Positions 47,438 to 57,948 are shown, counted from the first letter of the stretch. The stretch: DNA of 64,000 bases from Peptostreptococcus canis (GCF_014229965.1 NZ_JABGBW010000002.1:62001-126000), one strand, 5' to 3'. Notes: a model not told the origin generated them from the sequence alone. Program-made: numbers and translations.

Positions 47438-47566
47438 TTTTTTCTCCATAAGTTCTAAATTATAATAAATATAAAATATCTATTATAATAAGTTTATATA
47501 ATAAAACTAAAATTAAACCTAACTACAATTTATGAAATTACAATCTAAGCCTAAAATTATATAAAA

Positions 47567-47592
47567 ATAAGGAGAGATAATTCCCTCCTTAG
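47567..47592 (-). terminator. Terminator overlapping the Zn-PLC-like stop codon
   Basis: CTAAGGAG and CTCCTTA arms with a short loop and a TTATTTTTATAT tract on the minus strand; its first arm includes the stop codon. Confidence 0.65.
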
Positions 47593-48164
47593 CATATTGC
47601 ACACATACATATAGAATTTTGTACTATGTTATCTAAAATGTAATTTGTTACAGTATTACACACATAAGTAGAATACTTCAAATCATTTCTCTCATAATTA
47701 CCATTAGATTTATATTCATTATATAATTTAAAAAACAATGAATCAATATCATTTATTTCATTCATTCTATCATTTTTTATATTATATTCTTTAGCAATTT
47801 TAGTTAAATTTTTTTCATATTTTATATGTATTGACATACTATGCTTGAATTCCCAGCGTTCACTATGAGCAACACAAAAAAAATCGGCTAAAAAATGACA
47901 AATAACACCTATCTCTTGAGAAAAAGTTTTTTTAGTAAAATATTTTTCAAGATCATCAATAGTCAAATTCTTCATATATTCAATCTTATCTCTTATCATA
48001 TCATATGATTCTTCCAAATAATGTTTTTTTAGCTTGTATTTTGAAAACATATCTGGCTTGACATTTCCATAAGTAAAATTTTTTTCATCAAGCAAAAACT
48101 TCTTATTACTATCTGTATTTTCAAATACTGAGTTTGAGATGATAACATGAGTTTTCATCATCAT
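47589..48164 (-). CDS. Zinc-dependent phospholipase C-like protein
   Basis: 191 residues. His residues spaced as in the bacterial zinc PLC/S1-P1 nuclease fold: T-H-V near residue 5, KKHYLEESYD, EIGVICHFLADFFCVAHSERW and HSMSIHIKYE. The metal motif H-F-x-A-D-x-x-x-x-x-H is plain. Unlike secreted phospholipases it has no signal peptide. The C-terminus is Cys-rich. Homologues of this short form are common in clostridia and uncharacterised. It starts 14 bases after the radical SAM gene. Confidence 0.72.
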   Translation of the reverse strand: MMMKTHVIISNSVFENTDSNKKFLLDEKNFTYGNVKPDMFSKYKLKKHYLEESYDMIRDKIEYMKNLTIDDLEKYFTKKTFSQEIGVICHFLADFFCVAHSERWEFKHSMSIHIKYEKNLTKIAKEYNIKNDRMNEINDIDSLFFKLYNEYKSNGNYERNDLKYSTYVCNTVTNYILDNIVQNSICMCAIC

Positions 48165-48178
48165 ATATTAATCACCTT

Positions 48179-49123
48179 CTATTCCATACCATAAAATTTA
48201 CCTTGCCAACTATCACGTTTCAGTAGTTCATCATCAATCGCATTTAATACTTCCCATTTTTTAAGACTCCAAAGTGGTCCAACTAAATTCTCTTTTTTTC
48301 CGTCTCCTGTAAGTCTATGAATTACAATCTCCTGTGGCAATATTTCTAGTTGATCACAAACAATCTTCACATATTCTTCCTTATCTAGAAGCTTAAAGTA
48401 CCCCTTATTTAACATGTTTTCCATTGGAGTATCTTTTATAACATGTAATAAATGTATTTTTACACCTTGAATATCAAGTCTGGATATTTTTTTTACAGTA
48501 TCCATCATCATTTTATGATCTTCACCAGGAAGACCATTTATAATATGCACTACTACATTTATACCCTTTTTTCTCAATCTTTTCACACAGTTTTCAAAAA
48601 TTTTATAATCATGACCTCTATTTATTAATTTTGATGTTTTATCATGAATACTTTGAAGTCCTAACTCCACCCAAAGATTTGTTCTAGTATTTAGTTCAGA
48701 CAAATAATCCAAAACATCATCCGGGATACAATCTGGTCTTGTTGATATTGATAGACCAATTACACCATCTTGTCTTAATATAGTTTCATATTTTTCTTTT
48801 AAAACCTCTACAGGGGCATATGTATTTGTAAATGCCTGAAAATAACCTATATATTTAGCATTTTCCCATTTTTTTTCCATCATTTCTCTTATCAATACAA
48901 ATTGTCTAATCAAATCATCATTTGGATTCCCTGCAAAGTCACCCGAACCATCTTTGCTACAATATATACATCCTCCACGAGAAATGCTTCCATCAATATT
49001 AGGACATGTAAAACCTGCATTTATAGACACTTTAAACACTTTGCTTCCAAATTTTTCTCTTAAATGATAATTCCATGTATGGTATCTTTTATTTTCGATA
49101 TTATATTTGAAATCAGTCATCAT
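48179..49123 (-). CDS. TIGR01212-type radical SAM protein
   Basis: 314 residues from the ATG at 49123: AGAGGA stands seven bases before it, one base after the DUF308 stop. The radical SAM cluster is CPNIDGSISRGGCIYC, with the wider cysteine spacing of the YhcC/YtqA family, and SISTRPDCIPDDVLDYL is a family hallmark. It should cleave S-adenosylmethionine with a 4Fe-4S cluster. The C-terminal part has VIHRLTGDGKKENL. Family members are linked to tRNA or metabolic modification, but the substrate is not firmly established. Confidence 0.9.
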   Translation of the reverse strand: MMTDFKYNIENKRYHTWNYHLREKFGSKVFKVSINAGFTCPNIDGSISRGGCIYCSKDGSGDFAGNPNDDLIRQFVLIREMMEKKWENAKYIGYFQAFTNTYAPVEVLKEKYETILRQDGVIGLSISTRPDCIPDDVLDYLSELNTRTNLWVELGLQSIHDKTSKLINRGHDYKIFENCVKRLRKKGINVVVHIINGLPGEDHKMMMDTVKKISRLDIQGVKIHLLHVIKDTPMENMLNKGYFKLLDKEEYVKIVCDQLEILPQEIVIHRLTGDGKKENLVGPLWSLKKWEVLNAIDDELLKRDSWQGKFYGME

Positions 49124-49124
49124 T

Positions 49125-49676
49125 CTAATATCCTCTTTCATTTATTAACCTTATACCGTTTTTTATAAAATTAATACCAAAGATAATTATAATTATTGAC
49201 AATATACTTACCAAAAACTTACTCAAATATAATGGAGATACTATAAGTAAAACACCTATAAATAATTTTAGCACATTCCAAATACTATATCTTGTAACAC
49301 CATATCTTTTATGTCCTAAAAAAATTAATACTTCTTTATATATCAAATACACGCCTAAAACAGTAGATAATAACATATTTACATATTTAGGGAAAAGCAG
49401 TAATAACAAGGCTATAATAAAGTATAGTAAAAGATTTAATCTAGCATTTCGAACTTCTATTCTACTGGCATACCTAGTTAGTTCATTAACAGATTTTAAA
49501 CTTAGCCATGCTCCGTATAAAAAAATTATACTAAGTCCCCACGAAAAAACTTTAATACCAACGCTTTTTTTTGTAAGACAATAAACTCCGATTGCCAACA
49601 TAATTACACCTAAAATTACAAGTTTTTTACCATTTTTCTTATCAAATATATTACTAAAATTAAAACTATATATCAT
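49125..49676 (-). CDS. DUF308-like membrane protein
   Basis: 183 residues from the ATG at 49676 with GGTGAT before it; an ATG five codons upstream (49691) is also possible. Six predicted membrane helices in pairs, as in DUF308/HdeD-type proteins, separated by short basic loops. No catalytic motif. It lies 31 bases after the HAD phosphatase gene and is almost joined to the radical SAM gene. Function unknown. Confidence 0.7.
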   Translation of the reverse strand: MIYSFNFSNIFDKKNGKKLVILGVIMLAIGVYCLTKKSVGIKVFSWGLSIIFLYGAWLSLKSVNELTRYASRIEVRNARLNLLLYFIIALLLLLFPKYVNMLLSTVLGVYLIYKEVLIFLGHKRYGVTRYSIWNVLKLFIGVLLIVSPLYLSKFLVSILSIIIIIFGINFIKNGIRLINERGY

Positions 49677-49707
49677 ATTATCACCAACCATTCAATTAAC
49701 CATAATA

Positions 49708-50508
49708 TTAATCAAGTTCACTATTCAAGTCTATTATCATCTTTACAGCATCAGCAACAGATGGCGTTTCATAACCGGCTACAGATTTTACACAATCTAT
49801 TGAATTTGACATTGCAAAACTTATTTTCACATTTTTCAGCATACTTATATCATTTGGTGAATCTCCTATTGTGACGACTTCATCTAATGATATACCTTCT
49901 TTTCTACACACATGTTTAATAGCATCAAATTTTGAAATCCCCTTAGGAACTATATTCATCGTATTTTCACTGGAAATATATACATCAAAATCTTGACCTA
50001 CTTTTAATTTATAATCATTAACGAGCTTCTCTAAAATATTTTTATCATTAGACATAATACCTAAATTTCCAACCAAATCATCATAAGTATTTTTTTCTAA
50101 AATTTCTTCATCCACAGTGTATCCTTTTTCTAGATAAGCCGTTTCTAAAACTTTGACAGGTATAACTATCTTACCCGCATATTTGAAGTATATAATATCT
50201 TTATTTTTATCAATATAATCCAATGATTCATATATGTTTATCAATTTTTTAATCTGTGCATCCTTCATTGTTCCCTTAAAAATGCAATCTCCTTGAGGAT
50301 CAAAAATATAAGACCCGTTTTCACAGATTAAATATCCGTTAAGATCAGTATTTTCTATAATAGAAACTGAGTGGCTATAAACTCTACCTGTTGCGATACT
50401 AAACTGTATTCCATTATCTTGTGCTATTTTAATTGCCTGCAAGTCCTTTTCAGTGATTCTATCACTAAAAAGTGTACCGTCTAAATCACTAAAAATATGT
50501 TTTATCAT
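49708..50508 (-). CDS. Cof-type HAD family phosphatase
   Basis: 266 residues. Motif I is SDLDGTLFSD with the nucleophile Asp, motif II is ATGRVY, the Lys of motif III is in PKGISKFDAIK, and motif IV is IGDSPNDISML. The type IIB cap lies at about 80-190. Such enzymes dephosphorylate sugar phosphates, FMN or pyridoxal phosphate; the substrate cannot be told. GGAGG precedes the ATG and it follows cinA by 12 bases. Confidence 0.94.
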   Translation of the reverse strand: MIKHIFSDLDGTLFSDRITEKDLQAIKIAQDNGIQFSIATGRVYSHSVSIIENTDLNGYLICENGSYIFDPQGDCIFKGTMKDAQIKKLINIYESLDYIDKNKDIIYFKYAGKIVIPVKVLETAYLEKGYTVDEEILEKNTYDDLVGNLGIMSNDKNILEKLVNDYKLKVGQDFDVYISSENTMNIVPKGISKFDAIKHVCRKEGISLDEVVTIGDSPNDISMLKNVKISFAMSNSIDCVKSVAGYETPSVADAVKMIIDLNSELD

Positions 50509-50520
50509 AAAACCTCCATA

Positions 50521-51792
50521 CTAAGATCTACTTTTCAACAATTGAAGTCTAATTAGATTCAATGCTTCTCTAGTAGCTCTTTCTCTTATTTTTCTTCTAT
50601 CACCAGGAAATACTTTCTCAAACGAATACACATTTCCATTTATGTATATTCCAATATACACTAATCCTACTGGTTTTTGATTACTTCCTCCACCCGGACC
50701 AGCTATACCGGTAGTTGATACACCGATATTTGCATTCATGTTTTTCGCTATTCCAATAGCCATTTCTTTAGCGGTTTCATGGCTAACTGCACCATATTTT
50801 TTTAATGTTGAAAGTTTTACAGATAATCTATCAACCTTCGCCTCATTAGAATATGCTATACAGCCTTCTAAAAAAACCTTTGATATACCTGGATAATTTA
50901 TTAAACAGGATGAAACCAATCCTCCTGTACATGATTCTGCAACTGCTATTTTCAAATTTGATTCTACAAGCATTTTTCCTACAACATTATCTAATTCAGT
51001 TTGACTCGATGAAATTTCATCTCCACCAATCAAGTAAATATACTCTCCACAGATATTTTTAATTTCGGCTATTTTTTCATTTAATAATTTATCACATTCA
51101 ATTTGAGTATTACACATAGCAGTAACTCTGACCAAAACTTCTCCTTCTTTGGCATATAATGCAACAGTTGGATTAGTTTGTGAGTCTAAAATATTTATTA
51201 ATTTTATTTCCAAGGCAGATTCCCCTATTCCAAAGAATCTTAAATATTTAGAGTCTATGATGTATCCAGAACCGTTTTTTAATATAGGTAATATACTTTC
51301 AACAAACATGGCTTTCATCTCTCTGGGCGGACCTGGCATAACTATTATTTTCTTACCATTTTTCTCAAATATCGCACCCGGAGCAGTACCATTGTTATTA
51401 GGTATAATAATGGCTTCTTTAGGAAACATTGCTTGTCTTATATTGTTCTGAGGAATACTTCCCTTATTACCACTAAACTTTATGCACTTATTTTGTATTT
51501 TTTCCCATGATTCATCATCTATAAACATTTCCTGCTCAAAATAACTGGCAGCTGCTTCTTTTGTAATATCATCTGTAGTAGGCCCTAATCCTCCAGTGGT
51601 AATAATTACATCAGCTCTTTTAAAAGCAAATTCAAAACATCTTTTTAGTCTTTCAATATTATCACCAACAGTCATTTGACTAAAAACATTTATCCCCAAT
51701 AAAGCTAATTCTTTTGATAAATATTGCGCATTGGTATTTAATATATCTCCTAAAAGCAATTCCGTACCAACCGAAATTATTTCAACATTCAT
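50521..51792 (-). CDS. cinA: CinA-like protein (competence/damage-inducible; nicotinamide-nucleotide amidohydrolase domain)
   Basis: 423 residues. The N-terminal MoaB-like/COG1058 domain (1-170) has SVGTELLLGDILNTN, TTGGLGPTTDDITKEA and MPGPPREMKAMF. The C-terminal CinA amidohydrolase domain (about 265-420) has VAESCTGGLVSSCL and STTGIAGPGGGSNQKPVGLVYIG. Full-length CinA links pyridine-nucleotide repair and deamidation. AGGAGG precedes the ATG. It is the first gene of the tight run down to the Zn-PLC-like gene. Confidence 0.96.
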   Translation of the reverse strand: MNVEIISVGTELLLGDILNTNAQYLSKELALLGINVFSQMTVGDNIERLKRCFEFAFKRADVIITTGGLGPTTDDITKEAAASYFEQEMFIDDESWEKIQNKCIKFSGNKGSIPQNNIRQAMFPKEAIIIPNNNGTAPGAIFEKNGKKIIVMPGPPREMKAMFVESILPILKNGSGYIIDSKYLRFFGIGESALEIKLINILDSQTNPTVALYAKEGEVLVRVTAMCNTQIECDKLLNEKIAEIKNICGEYIYLIGGDEISSSQTELDNVVGKMLVESNLKIAVAESCTGGLVSSCLINYPGISKVFLEGCIAYSNEAKVDRLSVKLSTLKKYGAVSHETAKEMAIGIAKNMNANIGVSTTGIAGPGGGSNQKPVGLVYIGIYINGNVYSFEKVFPGDRRKIRERATREALNLIRLQLLKSRS

Positions 51793-51995
51793 TTTAATGT
51801 CCTCCTACTTTTCACTATTTTAATTTTATCAAATTTTTCAATTTAAAACAAGTTTTTACAAATATCATTTCCGTAATATTTTAATATTTTAAGGCAATAT
51901 TAGGACTATAAATACTATCAATATATATAAACAAACTAATTTTATTATTATTTTTATTATTGTTAAGTTTTATAAAACAACATATTCTCAATTAC

Positions 51996-52025
51996 TTGCA
52001 TATTAGATTAAATTAAGTATATAAT
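51996..52025 (+). promoter_or_regulatory. Promoter of ddl
   Basis: TTGCAT (51996-52001) and TATAAT (52020-52025) are separated by 18 bases, about 45 bases before the ATG. Confidence 0.65.
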
Positions 52026-52069
52026 GATACTATAATAACTAATTATTAACTGTTTTTAGGAGGTATAAT

Positions 52070-52966
52070 ATGAAAGTTGCTGTAATATATGGTGGTATTT
52101 CTTCCGAGAGAGAAGTATCTTTAAAATCGGGAAAAGCAATTGTGAAAAATTTAGATAGAAAAAAATATAATGTGTTGGATTTTCAGATAGATAATAAAAC
52201 TGACGTATTCAATCTCGACAAAGATGTAGATATTGCCTTAATAGGTTTACATGGAAAATTTGGTGAAGATGGATGTATACAATCTATACTTGAAGCTATG
52301 GATATAAAATACTGCGGATGTAGACCACTCACAAGTGGTATATTAATGGATAAAAACTATACTAAAATCATAGCCAGACAATCGGGTGTTTTGACTGCAG
52401 AATGGACAGTTGTAAAAAACATTGATGAGATTGATTACGATCTAATCGAAAAAATTGGATATCCGGTTTTTATAAAGCCTAATTCCGGCGGTTCCAGTGT
52501 CGCAACCTTTTTTATAAAGAAGAAAGAGGATGTTGAAAATGCCGTGAGAGAAGCTTTAAAATACGATGATATAGTAATGATTGAAAAATATATAAAAGGC
52601 GAAGAATATACATCATTTATATTGGATGGTGAAGTATATCCTACATTAAAAATAACTTCTGAACAAGAGTTTTTTGATTATGAAGCTAAATATTCTACAA
52701 CTAAAGGTGCCAAGGAGGTTCTCGCAGATTTACCTGAAGATGTTGAAAAAAAATTAAAAGAAATTTCAATAACTTGCTGGAATTCATATAATTGCACAGG
52801 ATATGTTAGAGCCGATTATATAATTACAGATTCTGGTGAAATTTATTTGCTGGAATTAAATACACTGCCTGGTATGACTGAAACAAGCCTTATACCAAAA
52901 AGTGCTGCAGGCAAAGGTATCAGCTACTCACAACTTTTAGACAAATTAATAGAAACAAGTAAATAA
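52070..52966 (+). CDS. ddl: D-alanine--D-alanine ligase
   Basis: 298 residues, the short Firmicute form. N-terminal GGISSEREVSLKSG, the ATP-grasp phosphate loop KPNSGGSSVATF, and metal/substrate motifs RADYIITDSGEIYLLELNTLPGMTETSLIPK. It makes D-Ala-D-Ala for peptidoglycan in the cytoplasm. TAGGAGG precedes the ATG. It is monocistronic on the plus strand and converges with the adenylation-domain gene across palindrome element 3. Confidence 0.96.
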   Translation: MKVAVIYGGISSEREVSLKSGKAIVKNLDRKKYNVLDFQIDNKTDVFNLDKDVDIALIGLHGKFGEDGCIQSILEAMDIKYCGCRPLTSGILMDKNYTKIIARQSGVLTAEWTVVKNIDEIDYDLIEKIGYPVFIKPNSGGSSVATFFIKKKEDVENAVREALKYDDIVMIEKYIKGEEYTSFILDGEVYPTLKITSEQEFFDYEAKYSTTKGAKEVLADLPEDVEKKLKEISITCWNSYNCTGYVRADYIITDSGEIYLLELNTLPGMTETSLIPKSAAGKGISYSQLLDKLIETSK

Positions 52967-52980
52967 TTTAAAAAATAAAT

Positions 52981-53094
52981 AGGGTTGAACAACTATAAAT
53001 CAAATTTTACTATTTCAAATAAATAAGTATAATGAATATCCTTCTTTTATTAACAAAATAGTAATATCGAAAGTCTGATTTATATATCAACCCT
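52981..53094. repeat. 114-bp imperfect palindrome, MITE-like element 3
   Basis: The ends AGGGTTGA and TCAACCCT are exact complements. The arms extend inward (TATAAATCA/TGATTTATA and ACTATTT/AAATAGT) with small gaps to about 36 bases each, around a 40-base centre. It lies between convergent ddl and the adenylation-domain gene. Confidence 0.55.
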
Positions 53095-53141
53095 TTTAAT
53101 TATTAGTAAATTTAATATTAAAATAGTATTATTAAAATCGT

Positions 53142-55349
53142 TTATACAAACGGTAGTCCTTTCTTATCCACCTTACCTATTGGCGTTACCGGTAAAACAC
53201 ATAGCCTTGTAATGTTTTTAGGTATCATATGAGGAGGAAGATTCTTCTTCAAAAATTCTCTTACCTTTTCTGGATTATAATAATCATCAAAAGGAACAAA
53301 ATATGCATCTAAATATTCTTCTCCATATTTGGATTCTCTTTTTACTACTACAGAATTTTTTATCTCAGGTATCATATTTATCATATTCTCTATTTCAAAT
53401 ATTTCTATTCTAATACCATTAATCTTAATCTGAGAGTCCATTCTGCCTAACACTGAAATAGTTCCATCCACATCAATCCATTTTGCAAGATCTCCAGTTC
53501 TATACATTTTTTTTGTGTCCCTATTATGAGCAAATGGATTGTCAACAAAAACCAATTTATTTTTTTCCTCTTTATTTAGATATCCGTTAGCAATCTGCAC
53601 TCCTGAAAGACATAGTTCTCCCGGTACTCCAATGGCACATACATTATTATTTTTGTCCAATATATAGGCTTCTGTATTATATATAGGTCTACCAACCGGC
53701 ACTTGTTCATAGTATTTATCTACAAGAAATTGAGTACAAAGTACAGTAAATTCGGCCGGACCATATTCATTATATATTTTGTACTTTCTTTCTTTAAATC
53801 CCTTAAATTTATCTCCACCGACCTGAAGTACCCTAAGAGATTCGCACTCACAATTAACCATAAATAATTTTCCTATTATAGCTGGAAGAGCTAAAATTGT
53901 AATTTTTTTTTCAAGACAATACTTTTCTATCTCATATTCATTTACTCTCGCCTCTTCTGGCAAAATATCAACGCATGCCCCTATCAATAAATATGGAAAA
54001 ATTTGTTTCATAATAGCATCAAAACTAAAACTCAAATATACTCCACATCTATCATACTGATTGGCATTTATATAGTCATTTGAATAATGGCACATATTTA
54101 AAAGACTTTCATGCCTTATACTAATGCATTTTGGTCTACCTGTTGTTCCTGATGTAGATATTCTATATGCTTCCTGCCTACAATCAATTTTATGTACAGG
54201 TAATTCATAAGTTTTTTCCATTACTTTTATATCGTCCATTGAAATTACTATATATTCTCCATACCTATTGTTAATTTTCTCAAAGAGCGAATCACAAGTA
54301 AGTATTATTTTTACATCTCCATCTTCCAAAAGATAACCGAGCCTTTCATCAGGATTTGCCCTATCAATAGGAAAAAATACCGCTCCCGCCTTCATAATTG
54401 AAATTGCAGCAAGCACAACATTTACTGTTCTCTCTTGAAGAACTGCTACTGTATCTCCATCCTCTATACCCATATAATTCAAATATGCAGCTATTTTATC
54501 AGTAACTTTATCAACTTCGGAATATGTAATGTCAGACTTACAATCTGAAACAGCTATATTATCAGGTGTTTTTCTTGCTTGTTTTTTAAATAAATCGATA
54601 TATGATATATTTCTATCAAATTCAAAAATATTATCTTCTTGAACCCTAAGAATTTCTTCCTTATGTTCTCGCTTCATATTTTGTATATCTTTTAACTTTA
54701 TATTAGGGTTTTCAATTACCTGAGCTATTATATACTTAAATAAATAAATTATACTTCTTGCTGTTCTCTTATCATAAAAACACTGTTTATACATAAGTTT
54801 CAACCTGAGCCCATTATTTATACTCACATTTAAATATAAATCAAGTTTTTTTACCTGTTCATTACTTAAAAAACTATCATTAAAAACATTAAAAATAAAT
54901 GCTGTATTTATAAGCTTATCATTTAGACTATTTTTGTATCCTGCCGAAGACATCATATAATAATCAAATTCATGAGATCTACTTTCCTGCTTATCTATAT
55001 TTTTACAAAAATCTATAAATTTAATATTAGAATCATCTGTTTTAATTCTAACTGGGAGTAATATATTATTTTTTCCAAATACCACATCATCCTCATAAGT
55101 AAACCTCTGTAAAACAATGCCAAAAATCGTATCTAAAAACGCATCTATGTTAAGATTATTTTCATCACATAGTAATAGAATACGACTGTATGTAGATTTT
55201 TTAAGTGTTTTTTGTATCATATTAAATTTTCCGGTATCATCCTTGAAAAAATCATTTGGAAATCTAGCCAAAGTTATATAGTCTTTCAAAAGATTATCCC
55301 AATATTTCTTTGCTAAGTTATAATGTCTGTTTTTACCCAAGTTTATCAC
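53142..55349 (-). CDS. Orphan NRPS-like protein: half condensation domain plus adenylation domain, no carrier domain
   Basis: 735 residues. Residues 1-235 match only the second half of a condensation domain (opening [10 protein letters not shown]...ARFPNDF) and lack HHxxxDG. The adenylation domain (about 245-735) is complete: [10 protein letters not shown] (A3), SFDAIMKQ (A4), [10 protein letters not shown] (A5), YRTGDL (A7), [20 protein letters not shown] (A8) and PIGKVDKK (A10). It ends two residues after A10, so there is no carrier or thioesterase domain. It should activate an amino or aryl acid as an adenylate; the acceptor is unknown. The GTG start overlaps the glpK stop (GTGA); a TTG five codons in is an alternative. 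Confidence 0.85.
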   Translation of the reverse strand: MINLGKNRHYNLAKKYWDNLLKDYITLARFPNDFFKDDTGKFNMIQKTLKKSTYSRILLLCDENNLNIDAFLDTIFGIVLQRFTYEDDVVFGKNNILLPVRIKTDDSNIKFIDFCKNIDKQESRSHEFDYYMMSSAGYKNSLNDKLINTAFIFNVFNDSFLSNEQVKKLDLYLNVSINNGLRLKLMYKQCFYDKRTARSIIYLFKYIIAQVIENPNIKLKDIQNMKREHKEEILRVQEDNIFEFDRNISYIDLFKKQARKTPDNIAVSDCKSDITYSEVDKVTDKIAAYLNYMGIEDGDTVAVLQERTVNVVLAAISIMKAGAVFFPIDRANPDERLGYLLEDGDVKIILTCDSLFEKINNRYGEYIVISMDDIKVMEKTYELPVHKIDCRQEAYRISTSGTTGRPKCISIRHESLLNMCHYSNDYINANQYDRCGVYLSFSFDAIMKQIFPYLLIGACVDILPEEARVNEYEIEKYCLEKKITILALPAIIGKLFMVNCECESLRVLQVGGDKFKGFKERKYKIYNEYGPAEFTVLCTQFLVDKYYEQVPVGRPIYNTEAYILDKNNNVCAIGVPGELCLSGVQIANGYLNKEEKNKLVFVDNPFAHNRDTKKMYRTGDLAKWIDVDGTISVLGRMDSQIKINGIRIEIFEIENMINMIPEIKNSVVVKRESKYGEEYLDAYFVPFDDYYNPEKVREFLKKNLPPHMIPKNITRLCVLPVTPIGKVDKKGLPFV

Positions 55350-56848
55350 TTCCCTTTTATCCAGTCAAAAGATCTTCTTACAGCTTCTAACCACGTATAG
55401 TAATAAGCATCATATTTCTCTTTTTCATTGGTAGGTATAAATACTTTTTCTCTACTCTCCATAGACTTTATCTCGTCTATATTACTATATATACCCACTC
55501 CTAATCCAGCCAAATAAGCAACTCCAAGTGCAGTACTTTCAGATAACTTAGACTTGATTACTTCAATGCCTAAAATATTCGATTGGAATTGCATCAAAAA
55601 ATTATTATTGCTCGCTCCACCATCCACTTTCATTTTCTTTATATCCACACAAGCATCTTCTTGCATGGCCAGTATAACATCCTTACTTTGATATGCAATT
55701 GCTTCCAAACAAGCTCTAATAATATGTGATTTATTAGAATTTCTAGTCAGTCCTACTATCGTACCTCTGGCATACATATCCCAATAAGGTGCTCCTAACC
55801 CTGTAAAAGCCGGAACTATATATACTCCGTTATTATCCTCTACTCTGGTTGCAAAATATTCACTTTCCTCTGAAGAATCTATTAGTTTCATCTCGTCTCT
55901 AATCCATTGGATTAAAGAACCACCAATGAATATACTTCCTTCCAAAGCATATTCTACTTTTCCATTTATCCCCCATGCAATAGTCGTTAAAAGTCCATGC
56001 TTAGATTGTATAAGCTTTTCTCCAGTATTCATCATTACAAAACATCCTGTTCCATATGTATTTTTGATATCACCTGCATTCAAACAAATTTGACCAAATA
56101 ATGATGCCTGTTGATCTCCGGCACATCCTGAAATAGGAATTTGTGCACCTGCAAGCATACCTTTGTCCGTTTTTCCAAAAATACAACTGGATTGTTTTAC
56201 TTTTGGCAACATAGATTTAGGAATTTCAAACAATTCTAATAAATCCTCATCCCATTCTAATTTTTCGATATTAAATAGCATTGTTCTAGATGCATTCGTA
56301 TAATCTGTTACATGATATTTCCCTCTGGTAAGATTCCATATCAACCATGTATCTATAGTTCCAAAAATTAAATCTCCGTTTGTTGCTTTTTCTTTTGTTC
56401 CTTCTATATTATCTAATATCCATCTGATTTTAGTAGCAGAAAAGTAAGCATCAATTTTCAACCCTGTTTTTTTCTTAATAATTTCCGAATATCCTGCCTT
56501 TTCTATTTTATCACAATAATCAGCAGTTCTCCTGCATTGCCATACAATCGCATTATAAACAGGTTTACCGGTATTCTTATCCCATACAACAGTAGTTTCT
56601 CTCTGATTAGTAATTCCAATACAAGAAATATCATTAGGCGATATACCAGTCATCTCAATTACTTCTCTAACAACTCCCATCATAGTTCCCCATATTTCCA
56701 AAGCATCATGCTCTACCCATCCATCTTCCGGATAATACTGAGCAAATTCTTTTTGTGATATTTTAACTATATTTCCGTTTTTTTGAAATAATATTGCCCT
56801 ACAGCTAGTCGTGCCAGCATCTAATGACATAATATACTTTTGTTCCAT
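55346..56848 (-). CDS. glpK: Glycerol kinase
   Basis: 500 residues from the ATG at 56848 (GGAG seven bases upstream; the frame extends five codons further). FGGY kinase motifs: [13 protein letters not shown] at the start, [44 protein letters not shown] and the second signature [22 protein letters not shown]. It phosphorylates glycerol to glycerol-3-phosphate. No glpF or glpD adjoins it. Its stop overlaps the start of the adenylation-domain gene by four bases, so the two are translationally coupled. Confidence 0.96.
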   Translation of the reverse strand: MEQKYIMSLDAGTTSCRAILFQKNGNIVKISQKEFAQYYPEDGWVEHDALEIWGTMMGVVREVIEMTGISPNDISCIGITNQRETTVVWDKNTGKPVYNAIVWQCRRTADYCDKIEKAGYSEIIKKKTGLKIDAYFSATKIRWILDNIEGTKEKATNGDLIFGTIDTWLIWNLTRGKYHVTDYTNASRTMLFNIEKLEWDEDLLELFEIPKSMLPKVKQSSCIFGKTDKGMLAGAQIPISGCAGDQQASLFGQICLNAGDIKNTYGTGCFVMMNTGEKLIQSKHGLLTTIAWGINGKVEYALEGSIFIGGSLIQWIRDEMKLIDSSEESEYFATRVEDNNGVYIVPAFTGLGAPYWDMYARGTIVGLTRNSNKSHIIRACLEAIAYQSKDVILAMQEDACVDIKKMKVDGGASNNNFLMQFQSNILGIEVIKSKLSESTALGVAYLAGLGVGIYSNIDEIKSMESREKVFIPTNEKEKYDAYYYTWLEAVRRSFDWIKGK

Positions 56849-56930
56849 AATAATTCTCCCCATATTAATAAGTATATATACTAATCAATTTTATTTTACT
56901 ATTTTTAAAATTTCTAATTTTAGTTATTGC

Positions 56931-57812
56931 TTACTTATCTAACTCTTTTATAAAATCATCTATCTTATTAGCAGTTTCTTGCTGTTGTTCTTCAGCAGAT
57001 ATAATGGATTTATTATCTCCATCAAGTACCTCAATATCGGCAAAGTTAGTATTATTTCCACCGACTATTTCATAGTAATGAGAATTTGAAGGCATATTCT
57101 TCTTATATACCTCAAATTTTGTAAAATCCAAAATTCCATCTTTTGTTCCCCATATTGATAAAGCAGGTTTATTTATTAATTTCAAATCATTTCCTTCAGA
57201 GTATGCTCCCATAAATACCACTCCATTTATATGTTTAATATTGGCAGCCTGTTTTAATACTGCTCTACCGCTGGTTGAATGACCTATCAAAATCCATGTA
57301 TCTATTCCCGGATTTCTATCTATTATAGATTTTACTGACCCTTTCGAGAATGCCGGAAAGTTAAATCTAACTTCAGGAACAAAAACAGTATATCCTTTTT
57401 TTGCTAACATATTGCATAATCTCGCATAAGACTTATTCTCTATCTTTTCTCCAGGAACTATTATTAAACCTATTTTACTATTCATTTGAGGACTAAAAAC
57501 AATATTGTCACCTTTATTCTCAACTACTTGCACATCTTGTTTAGAGTTCATATAGTAGTTTGAATATTCATTTCGCTTTATAGGACTTTTTAACCAACTA
57601 AAAAAAACTATAATCAATATTATAGCCAATACAGCTATAATTCTAAATAATATTACAGTAATTTTTTTTATATTTTTTTTCTTCTGATATTTGTCATTCG
57701 CAACTTTTATATTAAGAGTTTTCTCCAGTTCCCTGGTTATACTCAAAGTATCATACTTACGATTTTTTTTATCCTTTTTAATCCTAATTTTTGAGTCCTT
57801 AATTTCCTTCAA
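56931..57812 (-). CDS. Membrane-anchored alpha/beta-hydrolase-like protein lacking the usual catalytic His
   Basis: 293 residues from a TTG at 57812, eight bases after AGGTGG; upstream GTG codons overlap that site. A basic N-terminus (about 1-50) and one membrane helix (about 51-73) anchor the hydrolase domain outside. It has the nucleophile elbow GHSTSG (Ser169) and acid loop WGTKDGIL. Where relatives carry GGNHA, it reads GGNNTNF (Asn253-Asn254), so the catalytic His appears replaced. It lies 82 bases upstream of glpK on the same strand. Function unknown; a binding rather than catalytic role is possible. Confidence 0.75.
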   Translation of the reverse strand: MKEIKDSKIRIKKDKKNRKYDTLSITRELEKTLNIKVANDKYQKKKNIKKITVILFRIIAVLAIILIIVFFSWLKSPIKRNEYSNYYMNSKQDVQVVENKGDNIVFSPQMNSKIGLIIVPGEKIENKSYARLCNMLAKKGYTVFVPEVRFNFPAFSKGSVKSIIDRNPGIDTWILIGHSTSGRAVLKQAANIKHINGVVFMGAYSEGNDLKLINKPALSIWGTKDGILDFTKFEVYKKNMPSNSHYYEIVGGNNTNFADIEVLDGDNKSIISAEEQQQETANKIDDFIKELDK

Positions 57813-57948
57813 AAAAAACACCACCTATTTTAAATACTATCTATATTATACATCATAATCTTAAATATTTCTCAATAATCGCAATTATAAGTTCAATTAA
57901 CTAAAATAAATGTTTTTATAAATTAATATATTAATCGTATATAAAAAA

